Source of the DNA: Sporisorium sorghi
Taxonomy: Eukaryota; Basidiomycota; Ustilaginomycetes; Ustilaginales; Ustilaginaceae
Assembly: GCA_023212695.1 (NCBI GenBank)
Contig: JALCCG010000002.1
Location: 358,276-422,275, forward strand
Length of the DNA stretch: 64,000 nt
Direction: 5' to 3'
Shown here: positions 8,173-17,020 of the stretch, piece by piece
Layout of the letters: every line of letters starts with the position of its first letter
Numbering within the stretch: position 1 is the first letter of the stretch
The notes under the pieces: generated by a model
Seen by the model: only the letters and a program-made list of their open reading frames with translations
Databases searched by the model: none
Told to the model about the DNA's origin: nothing
Position numbers and translations under genes: made by a program

Positions 8173-9561
8173 TCAGGCTGCCTCGTTCTTGTCTTTCCAG
8201 CTCTGCCGGGTCATGGTTCCCCATGAATTGTTGTTTTGCATGTATTGAATATGCCCCTGTACCCTCCACAGCACGCCCAACTGGTGGTAACCCACAAATT
8301 TGAGTGCCGAGAAGAGAAGCATCTTCACCAGATCCGACAATTTGGTATACCGCCGGAAGGCCATCTCCTCCAGGATGAGGGCGCCTACACTGAGCAGGTA
8401 CCCGCTTAAGAAGTTGACGAGTCCAAACACGACCAGTACTTGCCAATTTGTCATATCCAGCATTACATATCCAAGCAGAGCCAGAAGGCCCGTGATTCTG
8501 AAATAAGGGTTTAGCGCTTCAAAAATAACGTTGTAGGGCATTGTCAGCAATCCCATGACTTTATATTTCGGGTTGAACAGCATATTGCGGTTCTCGATCA
8601 TGTTCTTCAAATTTCCCCGTCCCCAGCGCTTGCGCTGGTTGGACAATATGTTGTAGCTGTCCGGCGCCTGCGTCCAGCACACTGCTTCCGGACAGAAGGA
8701 GACTCGATATTTGATTTTATTTTCCAGCATATAGCGGTGCAGCTTGATGATGATATTCATGTCTTCTCCGGGATAACCGCCCCGATAGCCGCCTACGGCA
8801 ATGACATAATCTTTTCGAAACATGCCGAAGGCTCCGGAGACGATGATAAGCCCGTTAAGATGACTCCAGCCGATTCGTCCCCCCAGAAAAGCTTTGAGGT
8901 ATTCAATCGATTGGAACATGGGCCACATACGGCGCGGCAAGGATACGTCCTTAACCTCTCCGTTCTCAATCACGCAGCCGTTGGCAATTCGAACATCTCC
9001 CCCGATGGCCACCGTCTCTTCCGGGTTCTCCATATACATCCGGGCCATCCGGATCAGCGCATCCTTCTCCAGCAATGAATCCGCATCAATGGAAGAGATC
9101 AGCGGATAACGGGAGAGGTTGATTCCCGCGTTCAATGAATCCGCCTTGCCGCCGTTCTCTTTATCAATCACGTATAACTGCGGATACTGGGGGTTGTAAT
9201 AAATCCCGCGCATCTTATGGGTATGGATGTTCCCGCGCAGCTCCGGATTTGGCAGCAGCGTCAATCCATACTCCTCAATCAGCACCTGCAATGTGTCGTC
9301 GGAAGATCCGTCATTGATGACAATAACCTCGTACGTGGGATAATTCAGTGTCATCAGACAACGAACATTCTCTGCGATCGTCAGCTCTTCGTTGTAAGCG
9401 GGAACCAGCAGGGATACGGATGGTACCAGCTCGGAGCCGGACAGCGTATTGTATTTTGAGTAATTAGCCCGTCTGAAAATATCCCGGATATTTCTGAAAG
9501 AGAACAACAGAATTACAAAATAAAGCGCGCTAACGGCCATGACGTAATATATCGCCACCAT
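8173..9561 (-). CDS. family 2 glycosyltransferase, processive type (YdaM/PgaC-like)
   Basis: 462-residue membrane glycosyltransferase. One N-terminal helix (3-22), a cytoplasmic GT-A domain with VPAYNE (53-58), NDGS (83-86), DAD (159-161), GED (265-267) and QRKRW (309-313), then about three C-terminal helices (roughly 340-420). The arrangement is that of N-acetylglucosaminyl- or cellulose-type synthases such as PgaC and YdaM. It is the second polymerase-like enzyme of the locus, unlike the PilZ-linked one it lacks a regulatory domain. The start lies 22 bases after the HEAT gene and lacks a strong ribosome site, suggesting translational coupling. Confidence 0.87.
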   Translation of the reverse strand: MVAIYYVMAVSALYFVILLFSFRNIRDIFRRANYSKYNTLSGSELVPSVSLLVPAYNEELTIAENVRCLMTLNYPTYEVIVINDGSSDDTLQVLIEEYGLTLLPNPELRGNIHTHKMRGIYYNPQYPQLYVIDKENGGKADSLNAGINLSRYPLISSIDADSLLEKDALIRMARMYMENPEETVAIGGDVRIANGCVIENGEVKDVSLPRRMWPMFQSIEYLKAFLGGRIGWSHLNGLIIVSGAFGMFRKDYVIAVGGYRGGYPGEDMNIIIKLHRYMLENKIKYRVSFCPEAVCWTQAPDSYNILSNQRKRWGRGNLKNMIENRNMLFNPKYKVMGLLTMPYNVIFEALNPYFRITGLLALLGYVMLDMTNWQVLVVFGLVNFLSGYLLSVGALILEEMAFRRYTKLSDLVKMLLFSALKFVGYHQLGVLWRVQGHIQYMQNNNSWGTMTRQSWKDKNEAA

Positions 9562-9583
9562 GCCGTAAGTGAGCAGGATGTCT

Positions 9584-10777
9584 CTAAGCAGTGTAATCCC
9601 CTCCTACTCCTGCAACGGTGCCGATGCGCTTACTCGGTTGAACACCGAAATAACGATCGTACACCAGTTTTCTTTTGTTATAGGCAACCATTTGCTCCAC
9701 TTGTTCATGTTCGCCTTCCTTGGCCATGATCCGTTCGATCCGGTACAGTGCCGTTTCCCTTGCCGGACCGGTTCCTGTCAACGCAGCCTGACACAGTGTC
9801 TCGAAGCCTTGTTCTCCAAGCATGGCAAGACTCTCGGCGCTATGATTACGCACATACCAATTGTCATCCTTCAGGGCAGAAGCCAGAAGCGGAATGCTGC
9901 CTGCGGCATGAAGCCGTCCCAGCGCCTTCGCTGCTGCTGAACGTACTTCCCACGCATGATCATTCATTAGCTCCTCAATGGTGTCATCCTTCAGGGCAGG
10001 GTTGGAGCTCAGGTACAGCTTGACCGCTTCTGCGCGTACGTCCTTCTCCTCGGATCCCACCAGTTTGCCCAGTGCAGGAACGACCGCCGGAATGGCTTGC
10101 CCCCACATGGCAACGAGTGAAACCTTGACCAGTCCCGGATCCGGATCATCCAGAAGCTTACGCATAAGGCTGGCCGAATCCAGCCGGGTCTCGAGCAAAA
10201 TATCGGCAGCCATATGATGAATGGCTTTATCGTACGAGAGCAGCTTCGACAGCATCTCCCGAATCTGCTGGGACTGCACCGCGCTTTTGGCTATTGCCCG
10301 CGCAATGATGATGGTCATGGGACCGTATTTCATGCGATTCATCATATGCTGAAGCTGCGGCACCGCCTCTTCGGCACGCATCCCCCCAAGCCGGTAGGCC
10401 GCCTCGATTCGGCGGTCTTTCCGCAGGCTGGACAGTGCCCGGATATCGGCCTCCACAAATCCGGCATCCCTGCACAAGCGAAGCAGCTTCTCTCTGGCAT
10501 CCCCTTTGAACTGCTCGATCCATTCCATAAACTTGGCCTGAATGACCCGGCGTTCTGCCGGGGTCAGTTTGCCAGGCGGAAGCTCTGGCGTTATATCGCC
10601 ATGCAGATGGGTCTGCACATACACAAAGTAATCATGGTACTTTTTCTTTAAACGTTCCATTTCTTTCTGCTCGGCATTATGCTTGATCTTCATTTGGAAC
10701 AACAGGATAATGCCGGCTGCAATGAGGCCGAGACATACATAGATGAATACGTACGCCATGGCTAAATTTGAAAACAT
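9584..10777 (-). CDS. membrane-anchored HEAT-repeat protein
   Basis: 397 residues: an N-terminal transmembrane helix (about 6-28), a charged coiled segment, then at least six HEAT-like helical repeats between about 110 and 370 (for example KLVGSEEKDVRAEAVKLYL, EELMNDHAWEVRSAAAKAL, SALKDDNWYVRNHSAESL). HEAT repeats bind proteins; no enzyme motif is seen. The ATG follows AAGGAGGAGCC. Placed between the glycosidase-like gene and the glycosyltransferase, it may act as a scaffold assembling the polymerase at the membrane, in the way TPR proteins do in the cellulose and alginate systems; that role is inference. Confidence 0.8.
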   Translation of the reverse strand: MFSNLAMAYVFIYVCLGLIAAGIILLFQMKIKHNAEQKEMERLKKKYHDYFVYVQTHLHGDITPELPPGKLTPAERRVIQAKFMEWIEQFKGDAREKLLRLCRDAGFVEADIRALSSLRKDRRIEAAYRLGGMRAEEAVPQLQHMMNRMKYGPMTIIIARAIAKSAVQSQQIREMLSKLLSYDKAIHHMAADILLETRLDSASLMRKLLDDPDPGLVKVSLVAMWGQAIPAVVPALGKLVGSEEKDVRAEAVKLYLSSNPALKDDTIEELMNDHAWEVRSAAAKALGRLHAAGSIPLLASALKDDNWYVRNHSAESLAMLGEQGFETLCQAALTGTGPARETALYRIERIMAKEGEHEQVEQMVAYNKRKLVYDRYFGVQPSKRIGTVAGVGGDYTA

Positions 10778-10795
10778 ATCCGATGGCTCCTCCTT

Positions 10796-13054
10796 TTATT
10801 TAGCATCTGATTGCCGCCCCGGTTCAGGCAGGCGGGTGAAGATTTCCTGCATATCGTAATAGCTTTGCTTCAACCGCTCACTGTACTTGGTGGCTTCCCA
10901 CAGCTCCCATGTATAGGGTTTGATATCCTGCAGGTTTATAGCCTCCGGCGATTCGGCTGCCGAAGCCCCGTTCTGCTTCGAGCGTTCCGCAATCCATGGT
11001 GCCAAGCGAATTCCATCCGCCGTCACGGTGCTGAATGAGCGCTTGTCTTGAAGCGGAGTGTAATCCACAACCTGCAGCGAGCTTGGGTCTCCGAATCCCA
11101 ATAGCATCCAAGGAATTCGCATCTCAATGAACTGTCCTTGATACTGCCACGCTGTAAGAGAATTGAAATCCGGAGATTCCGGATCGGTGGTCCCCCGTTT
11201 GAGAATTCCTACGGTTTCATCCACAAACGGATGAGAGAAACGGGTGTCCGGGGGATTCATCAGCAGGCTGATCGCCAGCTTCCAGGAGTGAAACGATCCA
11301 CCCGGTACTACAGGATCATTCTTCGTGCCCTTGGCTTCCTCCCCTGGCAGCATCCAATATCCTTCTTCGCCGTACAATCGGCTGTGAAAGTCATAAGATG
11401 GCGCTATGGTTACCTGGGACTCGTCCTCTTGCCCTAACTGAATCAAAGTCTCCAAAGCTCCGCCGGTAAGCGTTCGTCCTGCCAGCTCCTTCTCCGGGAT
11501 GTCTCCGCCTTGAATCGTGTCCGCTCCAATGAAGAGCTTCGAACGCTCAGGGTCAAACACCTCGCCCAGCTCCATGCCAATGTACAGATAGGCTTCATCA
11601 TGAGTCAGCCTCATGCTCTTCACCCCCGGAGCCGTTCCGGACCAGGCCTTAACTTCCCCATCGGGAAGCTTATCCCAGTCAGCCAAATCTCCGTCAATCG
11701 TAATCTGCTCTGTTTTACCCGGCTGCATGGCCAGAACCCCGAACATCTTCTCGTTGGTCAGAACATTCAACCAGAATGCCCGGCGGTCTGCTGGGATTTC
11801 AAAAGGCATCGTATTCCATGTTTTCTTGAACCATTCGTCCTGCCACATGAACAGGATTGCCCCGGAATATCCCTCATCGTAAATATCCTGGGTTAGTGAG
11901 ACGTTGACCAGACCCTGCTCTGCTTCATCATGTCCGCCTTGATCCCTCCCTCCAGGACCATGGTGTGAAACGCCTATGGATGACGGCACGCCATATTCGG
12001 TGACCATGATCGGCATATCCTCGAACTCCGCCTTCAATTTGCGCAGGTAGGCTTTGTATGTGTTGTATTCCCCGTCTCCATCAGGAATGGTCTGCAATGT
12101 TTCGTCCGTTCGGAAGAAATCCGGATAGTACGGATACACATGGTAAGCCGCAAAATATCCTGCTTCCCAATTCACCGGTGTGACATGCCTCGCGTCCACA
12201 GACACCAGATCCTCCTCGAACAGCGGTTCGCCGGGATGCTCCAGCACATCCGTTGTGACCCAATTCGTAAATGTCATCGGATGCTGCCAGCCATACTTCT
12301 GCTCCTCGGTAGCCGTATAATCCAATAAAGATGCCAGCCAATTCTCGAAGGGGCTTGCGTCTTCCGTCCCCGAGAAATAGGAGCCCTCGTATTGAGGAAC
12401 ATCCTTATGTACCGTATTTGTTTTCTCAACCATGGCGGGGTCCCACTCTGTACCCACATGCCAGGCCATCAGGTACTTGCCTGCATTGACCTTATACTTG
12501 CCACTCGACTGCCCATGTTTGGGCTCTACGTTGATATCCCCATAGACAGCCGCGACTGCCTTGGATATTTCGGCTTTAAACGTCTGGACGATTTCCTCGT
12601 CATAAGCATCCTGACGCTCGATCAGCTGCTCCTCCGGCGACCAGATGCCCTGCATAAAGTACAGGGGGTCTTCGCCTTTATCACGGTTATATTTCACCAA
12701 AGCCGAGTAAAAGACCGGATTGTGCACCGTATAGACCCTGATGACGTTTGCTCCCATGTCATCAATCTGCTTGAACCAACGCAGGTAATCCTCCTCCGTT
12801 GCCGGCAGCTCACCAGGATAATGCCCCGGTACCGTTGCACCCAGATTCACGCCTTTGGCAAAAACCTCATTCCAAACCTCTTCGTTTTCATATTCCAATA
12901 AAGAGGTGCCCTCGGTTTTGAACTTCATTTTCACGCCGTCCGCATCCGCATACGTTTTTAATGACGGTCTTAGATATCCTAGAATTACAGCGGCACCGCA
13001 GAGAAGCACTATAGTGCAAAGCGCTGCGATTACCCACCATTTTCGTCTGCTCAT
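10796..13054 (-). CDS. membrane-anchored GH2-like TIM-barrel glycosidase with C-terminal beta domain
   Basis: 752 residues, first gene of the polysaccharide unit. N-terminal anchor helix (7-28) with an RRK start; residues about 60-440 form a clan GH-A type barrel (KGVNLGATVPGHYP, GANVIRVYTVHNP, AWHVGTEWDP with candidate acid/base E203, and MVTEYGVPSS with candidate nucleophile E353). From about 450 a beta-rich domain starts with ITIDGDLADWDKLP, resembling carbohydrate-binding modules found after such barrels. The enzyme would sit outside the membrane and cut or remodel the polymer. Family assignment within GH-A is not secure. Ribosome site weak (AGGTGAG 12 bases upstream). The 5' flank up to 13,723 should hold the operon promoter but none is convincing. 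Confidence 0.8.
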   Translation of the reverse strand: MSRRKWWVIAALCTIVLLCGAAVILGYLRPSLKTYADADGVKMKFKTEGTSLLEYENEEVWNEVFAKGVNLGATVPGHYPGELPATEEDYLRWFKQIDDMGANVIRVYTVHNPVFYSALVKYNRDKGEDPLYFMQGIWSPEEQLIERQDAYDEEIVQTFKAEISKAVAAVYGDINVEPKHGQSSGKYKVNAGKYLMAWHVGTEWDPAMVEKTNTVHKDVPQYEGSYFSGTEDASPFENWLASLLDYTATEEQKYGWQHPMTFTNWVTTDVLEHPGEPLFEEDLVSVDARHVTPVNWEAGYFAAYHVYPYYPDFFRTDETLQTIPDGDGEYNTYKAYLRKLKAEFEDMPIMVTEYGVPSSIGVSHHGPGGRDQGGHDEAEQGLVNVSLTQDIYDEGYSGAILFMWQDEWFKKTWNTMPFEIPADRRAFWLNVLTNEKMFGVLAMQPGKTEQITIDGDLADWDKLPDGEVKAWSGTAPGVKSMRLTHDEAYLYIGMELGEVFDPERSKLFIGADTIQGGDIPEKELAGRTLTGGALETLIQLGQEDESQVTIAPSYDFHSRLYGEEGYWMLPGEEAKGTKNDPVVPGGSFHSWKLAISLLMNPPDTRFSHPFVDETVGILKRGTTDPESPDFNSLTAWQYQGQFIEMRIPWMLLGFGDPSSLQVVDYTPLQDKRSFSTVTADGIRLAPWIAERSKQNGASAAESPEAINLQDIKPYTWELWEATKYSERLKQSYYDMQEIFTRLPEPGRQSDAK

Positions 13055-13723
13055 CGTCTTCGTTGCTCACCTGCCCCTTCTATGACATGCTGATTGCTGC
13101 ACCGACGTTCATGACGTGAGCTATACTCGTCATTCTATAGCCGATGCGTTCCCGATACCATATTCCTTCTTTACCAACTTTTCTAATACCGACAGTAGTC
13201 TTAAAGAAGCGGATTTAACACTCCCATAACTTTTCCCCCGAATCATGCATCGCCGTCTCTTCAACCTTGTCATTTGACAACTTCACAAGATGATGTTAGT
13301 TACGTGTAGCTAACGGGCATGGCCCCGAAGAAGCTGTAGCCTGTATGACTTTATCCCATGAAAGGAGTACAGCGTGTTCAGACCGTTTTCAGAAAATTTT
13401 CGTGAATCGTAATATTAAACGCAGAAAAATTGCTAAAGTTCCGGTCATTTTTACATCATTATCCATAGTTATGACAAAATTGATACCAAAGTCGTATAAA
13501 AAAACGGCTGAGAACCGCATTCTGTAAAGGATTGGCAATATTAGCCTTTTATACAAAATGAGAACAGAGTCCTGTACCGGGATTGGGTAATATTCTATAG
13601 ATTTGATTATCAGGATCAAGTGGTAAGTATCGCCTATTTTTGATGATTTCGGTCTCGATTACTTAGCAGTAGTTTACATAAATTAGTTTGAAAATTTACA
13701 CAAATCCGGGCATGACAACATAA
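13055..13723. other. 670-base gene-free stretch upstream of the polysaccharide operon
   Basis: No convincing coding region on either strand; base composition falls towards AT between 13,380 and 13,720. Structured elements visible on the plus strand: TTGTCATTTGACAA (13267-13280), a GTTAG/CTAAC stem around 13296-13315, GGGCATGGCCC at 13316-13326, and a GCTGTA/TACAGC pair near 13333-13372. These could be operators or part of an untranslated RNA for the operon read leftwards. No match to a known riboswitch consensus was recognised, and no clear -35/-10 pair. Confidence 0.5.
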
Positions 13724-13756
13724 AACAGACCCGATAATTAGTCTTGCGGGTCTGTT
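13724..13756 (-). terminator. intrinsic terminator overlapping the small ORF's end
   Basis: AACAGACCCG and CGGGTCTGTT form a perfect ten-base stem around a 13-base loop that contains the stop codon of the small ORF; the minus-strand tail is TTTTATG. It probably also terminates transcripts from the lysyl-tRNA synthetase gene. Confidence 0.7.
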
Positions 13757-13965
13757 TGTAAGGCTATGAGGTTGAAAAAGTTACCTTGATTACCGTTTAT
13801 TCTACAGGCAAATGTCACCTTCACCTCCAAAATGTCGAATATCTCCACTCCTCTACCCGCCCCTATATAAGCGCCAGTGGCGTTAATTGATTCATCGTTT
13901 AGACATCGGCAACATCCGACCCTGAAATCCACTGTAGTTCCCCGGACATCTGATGAATTGCCCAC
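13738..13965 (-). CDS. small hypothetical protein, possibly truncated or frameshifted
   Basis: 75 codons from a GTG, located 53 bases after the LysRS stop. Not recognised. The sequence has three cysteines early (VGCCRCLN), a Gly-rich turn and an apparently folded C-terminal half (VKVTFACRINGNQGNFF). The strong ribosome site GGGGGGAGG upstream is not in good register with this GTG; it would serve a TTG in a neighbouring frame that stays open for only 26 codons (starting LVTKTWAIHQ). Both frames look protein-like, so a frameshifted gene is a real alternative. The terminator stem includes its last codons, which supports a transcribed gene ending here. Confidence 0.35.
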   Translation of the reverse strand: MGNSSDVRGTTVDFRVGCCRCLNDESINATGAYIGAGRGVEIFDILEVKVTFACRINGNQGNFFNLIALQTDPQD

Positions 13966-14018
13966 GTCTTTGTGACCAAGTCGATTGTACCTCCCCCCGA
14001 GGATAAAACCCGTCCTCC

Positions 14019-15578
14019 TTATTTCTGAAAATTCAGGAGATCAAGCATTCGATGCACGCCGACACCCTCGATCAAGATCGGCATACGGGGACCTTCATCG
14101 CGGCCAAGGACCAATTGATAGATAAGGCTGAACAAACGCTTCTGATTTTGTTTCATCATCTTCTTATCATCATGGTGGCAGATCGCATAGATCTTCTCCA
14201 TTCGTGTTGATCCAGTAAGCTCGGCATCCTTCAGCAGATCGCATACGGTGTGAAGCCATTGCCGCTCCAATGAATCCAACGTCTCGTACCGTTGGTGATC
14301 CTGGTGCTCCTTCACGGTAATCAGCTTTTGCGGATACCAGTGTTTGATCCAATACTCGGCTCGCCGTGCGGTGGGTTCGAGCTGCTCCTTCGCATAACTT
14401 TCACCAACTCGATGCAATAGCTCCTGCAGAAGTCGGTAATCAAAATTCACGAGCGGCAATATGCCGGATAGCTGGCTGAATTTGGGAGCCCGGCCCGGAT
14501 GGCTGTCCGGCATGGAGAGCTCGAGTGCAGCCTCAATATCAGGGCTTAACTCCTTAGAAGCAGCAGGATTGCGGTAACGCTCATATTCGGTATAGTTACG
14601 GATCACATCTTCATCAAGTCCGATATGGAAGGGTGCATTCGGCTGATACTTGGCAAACATAAACAGAATATTCTCAGGCGCGTACACCTTCAGCAGGTCC
14701 CCAGGCGTATAGTTGCTGCCGGAAGAGCTGGACATTTTTGCATGGCTCCCCTTCATGCTTATAAATTCGTAGGCCGCATAGGAAGGCGCTGGATTTCCGA
14801 AAATGTTCTCCGAGATCACTTTGGATACATTGTAGCTGCCTGTTTCCGACGAATGGTCTCTGCCTCCCGGCTCGAAGGCGACATTTTCCATCTTCCAGCG
14901 CATGGGCCAATCGATTTTCCACTGCAATTTCATATGCGTTGCCTGCAGGATCGACAGGGTGCCCCGATGCCCACAGATGCAGGCATAACCCAATCTTTCC
15001 GTTTGCTCATCGAATTGCTGTATCGTCGTTGTATCCCTTCTGCATTCCTCACAGTATACCTGTACTGGATAATAAACAGCCCGTTCTTGGTCATGGGCTC
15101 CACCCGTTTTGAAGGCATGCAAGATATCGTAAATTTCCGTCCTGTGTCGGATCGCGTGAAGCATAAGCGAATTATACCGCCTGGATTGGTACTCCCGGCT
15201 CTGATAAATAAACTCGGGTTCGATCCCGAATTCGGCTAAGGCAAGCTCGAACTCCTTCTCATAATGCTCCGCATAGGAAGCATGACATCCGAACGGACAT
15301 GGGACCTCCACGTAGGGCATGCCGATGTACTGCTCAAACCCCGGGTCCACTCCCGCAGGAACCTTCCGGAATCGGTCAAAATCATCCCAAGAGAAAATAA
15401 ACCGAACCTTCCTGCCCTGCTTTCTCAGCGCTTTTGTTACAAAATAGGCCGTCACGATTTCCCGGAAATTTCCGATATGCACAGCCCCGGAAGGACTGAT
15501 TCCGGCTGCGCACACATAGGTCTGCCTATCTGGATACCTCTCGATCAATTCGTTCGCGATTCGTTCTGACCAATGCAT
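14019..15578 (-). CDS. lysK: lysyl-tRNA synthetase, class I
   Basis: Charges tRNA-Lys with lysine. The 519-residue protein from the ATG preceded by AGAGGAGG has the class I Rossmann signatures HIGN (34-37, in SPSGAVHIGNFRE) and KMSSSSG (around 280), a zinc-type CEEC...CIC pattern near 180-205 (YCEECRRD, CICGHRG) and the length typical of class I LysRS (archaeal type), not of the usual bacterial class II LysS. An upstream in-frame start is disfavoured because it would place the ribosome site inside the gene. Expression is controlled by the T-box leader directly upstream. In Bacilli that hold both enzymes the class I form is usually accessory and starvation-induced; whether a class II gene exists elsewhere in this genome is not visible. 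Confidence 0.93.
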   Translation of the reverse strand: MHWSERIANELIERYPDRQTYVCAAGISPSGAVHIGNFREIVTAYFVTKALRKQGRKVRFIFSWDDFDRFRKVPAGVDPGFEQYIGMPYVEVPCPFGCHASYAEHYEKEFELALAEFGIEPEFIYQSREYQSRRYNSLMLHAIRHRTEIYDILHAFKTGGAHDQERAVYYPVQVYCEECRRDTTTIQQFDEQTERLGYACICGHRGTLSILQATHMKLQWKIDWPMRWKMENVAFEPGGRDHSSETGSYNVSKVISENIFGNPAPSYAAYEFISMKGSHAKMSSSSGSNYTPGDLLKVYAPENILFMFAKYQPNAPFHIGLDEDVIRNYTEYERYRNPAASKELSPDIEAALELSMPDSHPGRAPKFSQLSGILPLVNFDYRLLQELLHRVGESYAKEQLEPTARRAEYWIKHWYPQKLITVKEHQDHQRYETLDSLERQWLHTVCDLLKDAELTGSTRMEKIYAICHHDDKKMMKQNQKRLFSLIYQLVLGRDEGPRMPILIEGVGVHRMLDLLNFQK

Positions 15579-15612
15579 TCCGAGCCCTCCTCTAATTCGT
15601 TTGGTAAAAACC

Positions 15613-15917
15613 AAAAAAAGCCCTCATCCGCAAGATTGTCATCTTGAGGACGAGAGCTTTGAGAATACGCTTCGTGGTACCACCCCGGTTTGTGAAAGCT
15701 GTCACCAGTTCCACCTCTTCAGGTACGGCATCACGATGCTTATACCCTATCTCTGTAACGGGAGAGGCCCGTCGTAACATCCTTGAGCCCTTCTGCCCAA
15801 TTCCTTACGCAGCTCCGAGTCTTTGTTCATTAAGAATATTGCTGCTCCATTCCCACCTGCCAGGAGCTCTCTGCAAACAACGTTTCTCAACTACTCTTCT
15901 CTTCATAGCTTTTCATT
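15613..15917 (-). promoter_or_regulatory. T-box leader (tRNA-Lys sensing) with terminator
   Basis: On the minus strand the conserved T-box GGGTGGTACCACG (15674-15688 region) is followed by a terminator stem AAAGCTCTCGTCCTCAAGAT...ATCTTGCGGATGAGGGC and TTTTTTT at 15613-15660. Upstream, a specifier loop enclosed by GCAGC/GCTGC contains GAACAAAGAC, giving AAA or AAG (15821-15824), both lysine codons, matching the downstream gene. Uncharged tRNA-Lys should stabilise the antiterminator. A possible promoter (TTGCCA, 19 bases, TATTAT) lies at 15924-15954 but the spacing is poor. Confidence 0.92.
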
Positions 15918-15963
15918 GTTTCCATAATATTTAAGCCATATTAAACCATGGCAATTCGAAATG

Positions 15964-16986
15964 TCAAGCAAGTTTACCAACAATCCGCCTATAGGTTGCC
16001 TCGTCCGAGACAACATACAGCTTGGCGTCCCGCGGGATCGGCTGATCCAGCTTGCGGTTAATGGTGAGGTCGTTGCGATCGGAGATAAGCGTCGCTCCCT
16101 GCCGCAGCAGATCCTGAAAGGCATCGCCATAAGTCTTCCATGCCTGGTTCAATGACACTTCATATATATCATCGCCATGCTCACGGCTAAGCAGTTGCAT
16201 CAGCACATCCGAATTGCCCTCCTGCAGAGCTGCACGTACCGCTAAGCGGGAAACCGCATCATGCGAAAGAACAAACTCGTTCACATGGTTGTGGCGGAAA
16301 TTCTGAACATGCTTCTCCTGAACAATCTCCACCGTGGTATGTACATTTGGTGCAATCCGTTCAATGCTAGAAACAATCAAGAGCGATTTGCCATCCACCA
16401 GCGCCGATTCATCAATCCGAGCGTCTGCAAATACAATCGCCGATTTCGCCTCCAGGATATTGGCCCGCATCAGCACGTCATCTGCTGACGGGTCCCCGCT
16501 AATAAAATGCACCTGTTCGAGATGCTCTGCAGGATGCTGACTGGAATCATCAATGACAACAATCTCGGACTCCGGCGAATACGACAAAATCTCATCGATG
16601 GCGGATTGCGCTTTTTTGCTCCAGTTTATAATGATCACTTGACCGCTGCCCCGAAAATTCAACCTGCCCGCCCCTCTCTGCCGCTGCATACTTCCAAACG
16701 ATTCGATCACTTTACCAATTACTAAACTCAGCAGCCCGATACCAAAAATATATATAAATATGGTCAGTATCTTGCCGGGCACTGTGACTGCATAATAATC
16801 GCCGTAACCTACGGTTGCCATCGTGGTAAGCACCCAATAAAAGGCGTTAAACCCGTTCTGAAAGGTTTCCGGTTCCAGCAGAAATGCCAGCGTCGAGCAC
16901 AGTACCACAAACAGAATGACAAGTACGCTTATCGTCGTTTTACGCAGACGCATCATTTTCAAAGATAATCTTAGAAAAAAGTGCAC
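15964..16986 (-). CDS. two-helix potassium channel with RCK domain (YugO/MthK-like)
   Basis: 340-residue K+ channel subunit, expected to be tetrameric in the cytoplasmic membrane. Helix 1 about 17-37, pore helix and selectivity filter TVGYGD at 58-63, helix 2 about 70-92. From about 110 a cytoplasmic RCK/TrkA-N domain begins (QVIIINWSKKAQ, with VVIDDSS as the strand-2 end) but the classic GxGxxG is replaced by INWSKKA, as in channels of the MthK/YugO type that bind ligands other than NAD. Last gene of the six-gene ECF-controlled operon, 34 bases after the DUF350 gene. K+ flux is thus coupled genetically to the ATP-grasp and DUF350 proteins. Confidence 0.9.
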   Translation of the reverse strand: MHFFLRLSLKMMRLRKTTISVLVILFVVLCSTLAFLLEPETFQNGFNAFYWVLTTMATVGYGDYYAVTVPGKILTIFIYIFGIGLLSLVIGKVIESFGSMQRQRGAGRLNFRGSGQVIIINWSKKAQSAIDEILSYSPESEIVVIDDSSQHPAEHLEQVHFISGDPSADDVLMRANILEAKSAIVFADARIDESALVDGKSLLIVSSIERIAPNVHTTVEIVQEKHVQNFRHNHVNEFVLSHDAVSRLAVRAALQEGNSDVLMQLLSREHGDDIYEVSLNQAWKTYGDAFQDLLRQGATLISDRNDLTINRKLDQPIPRDAKLYVVSDEATYRRIVGKLA

Positions 16987-17020
16987 GTTCCTGATCCTCT
17001 CCCCAAGGGCGCTATTCTTC

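Noticed and set aside
13055..13400. c-di-GMP (GEMM) riboswitch upstream of the polysaccharide operon
   Set aside because: The conserved GGCAAAC and GGACGCAAAGC core elements are absent on both strands.
13345..13527. 60-codon plus-strand ORF in the AT-rich region
   Set aside because: No ribosome site at the start and composition follows local AT bias; no recognisable family.
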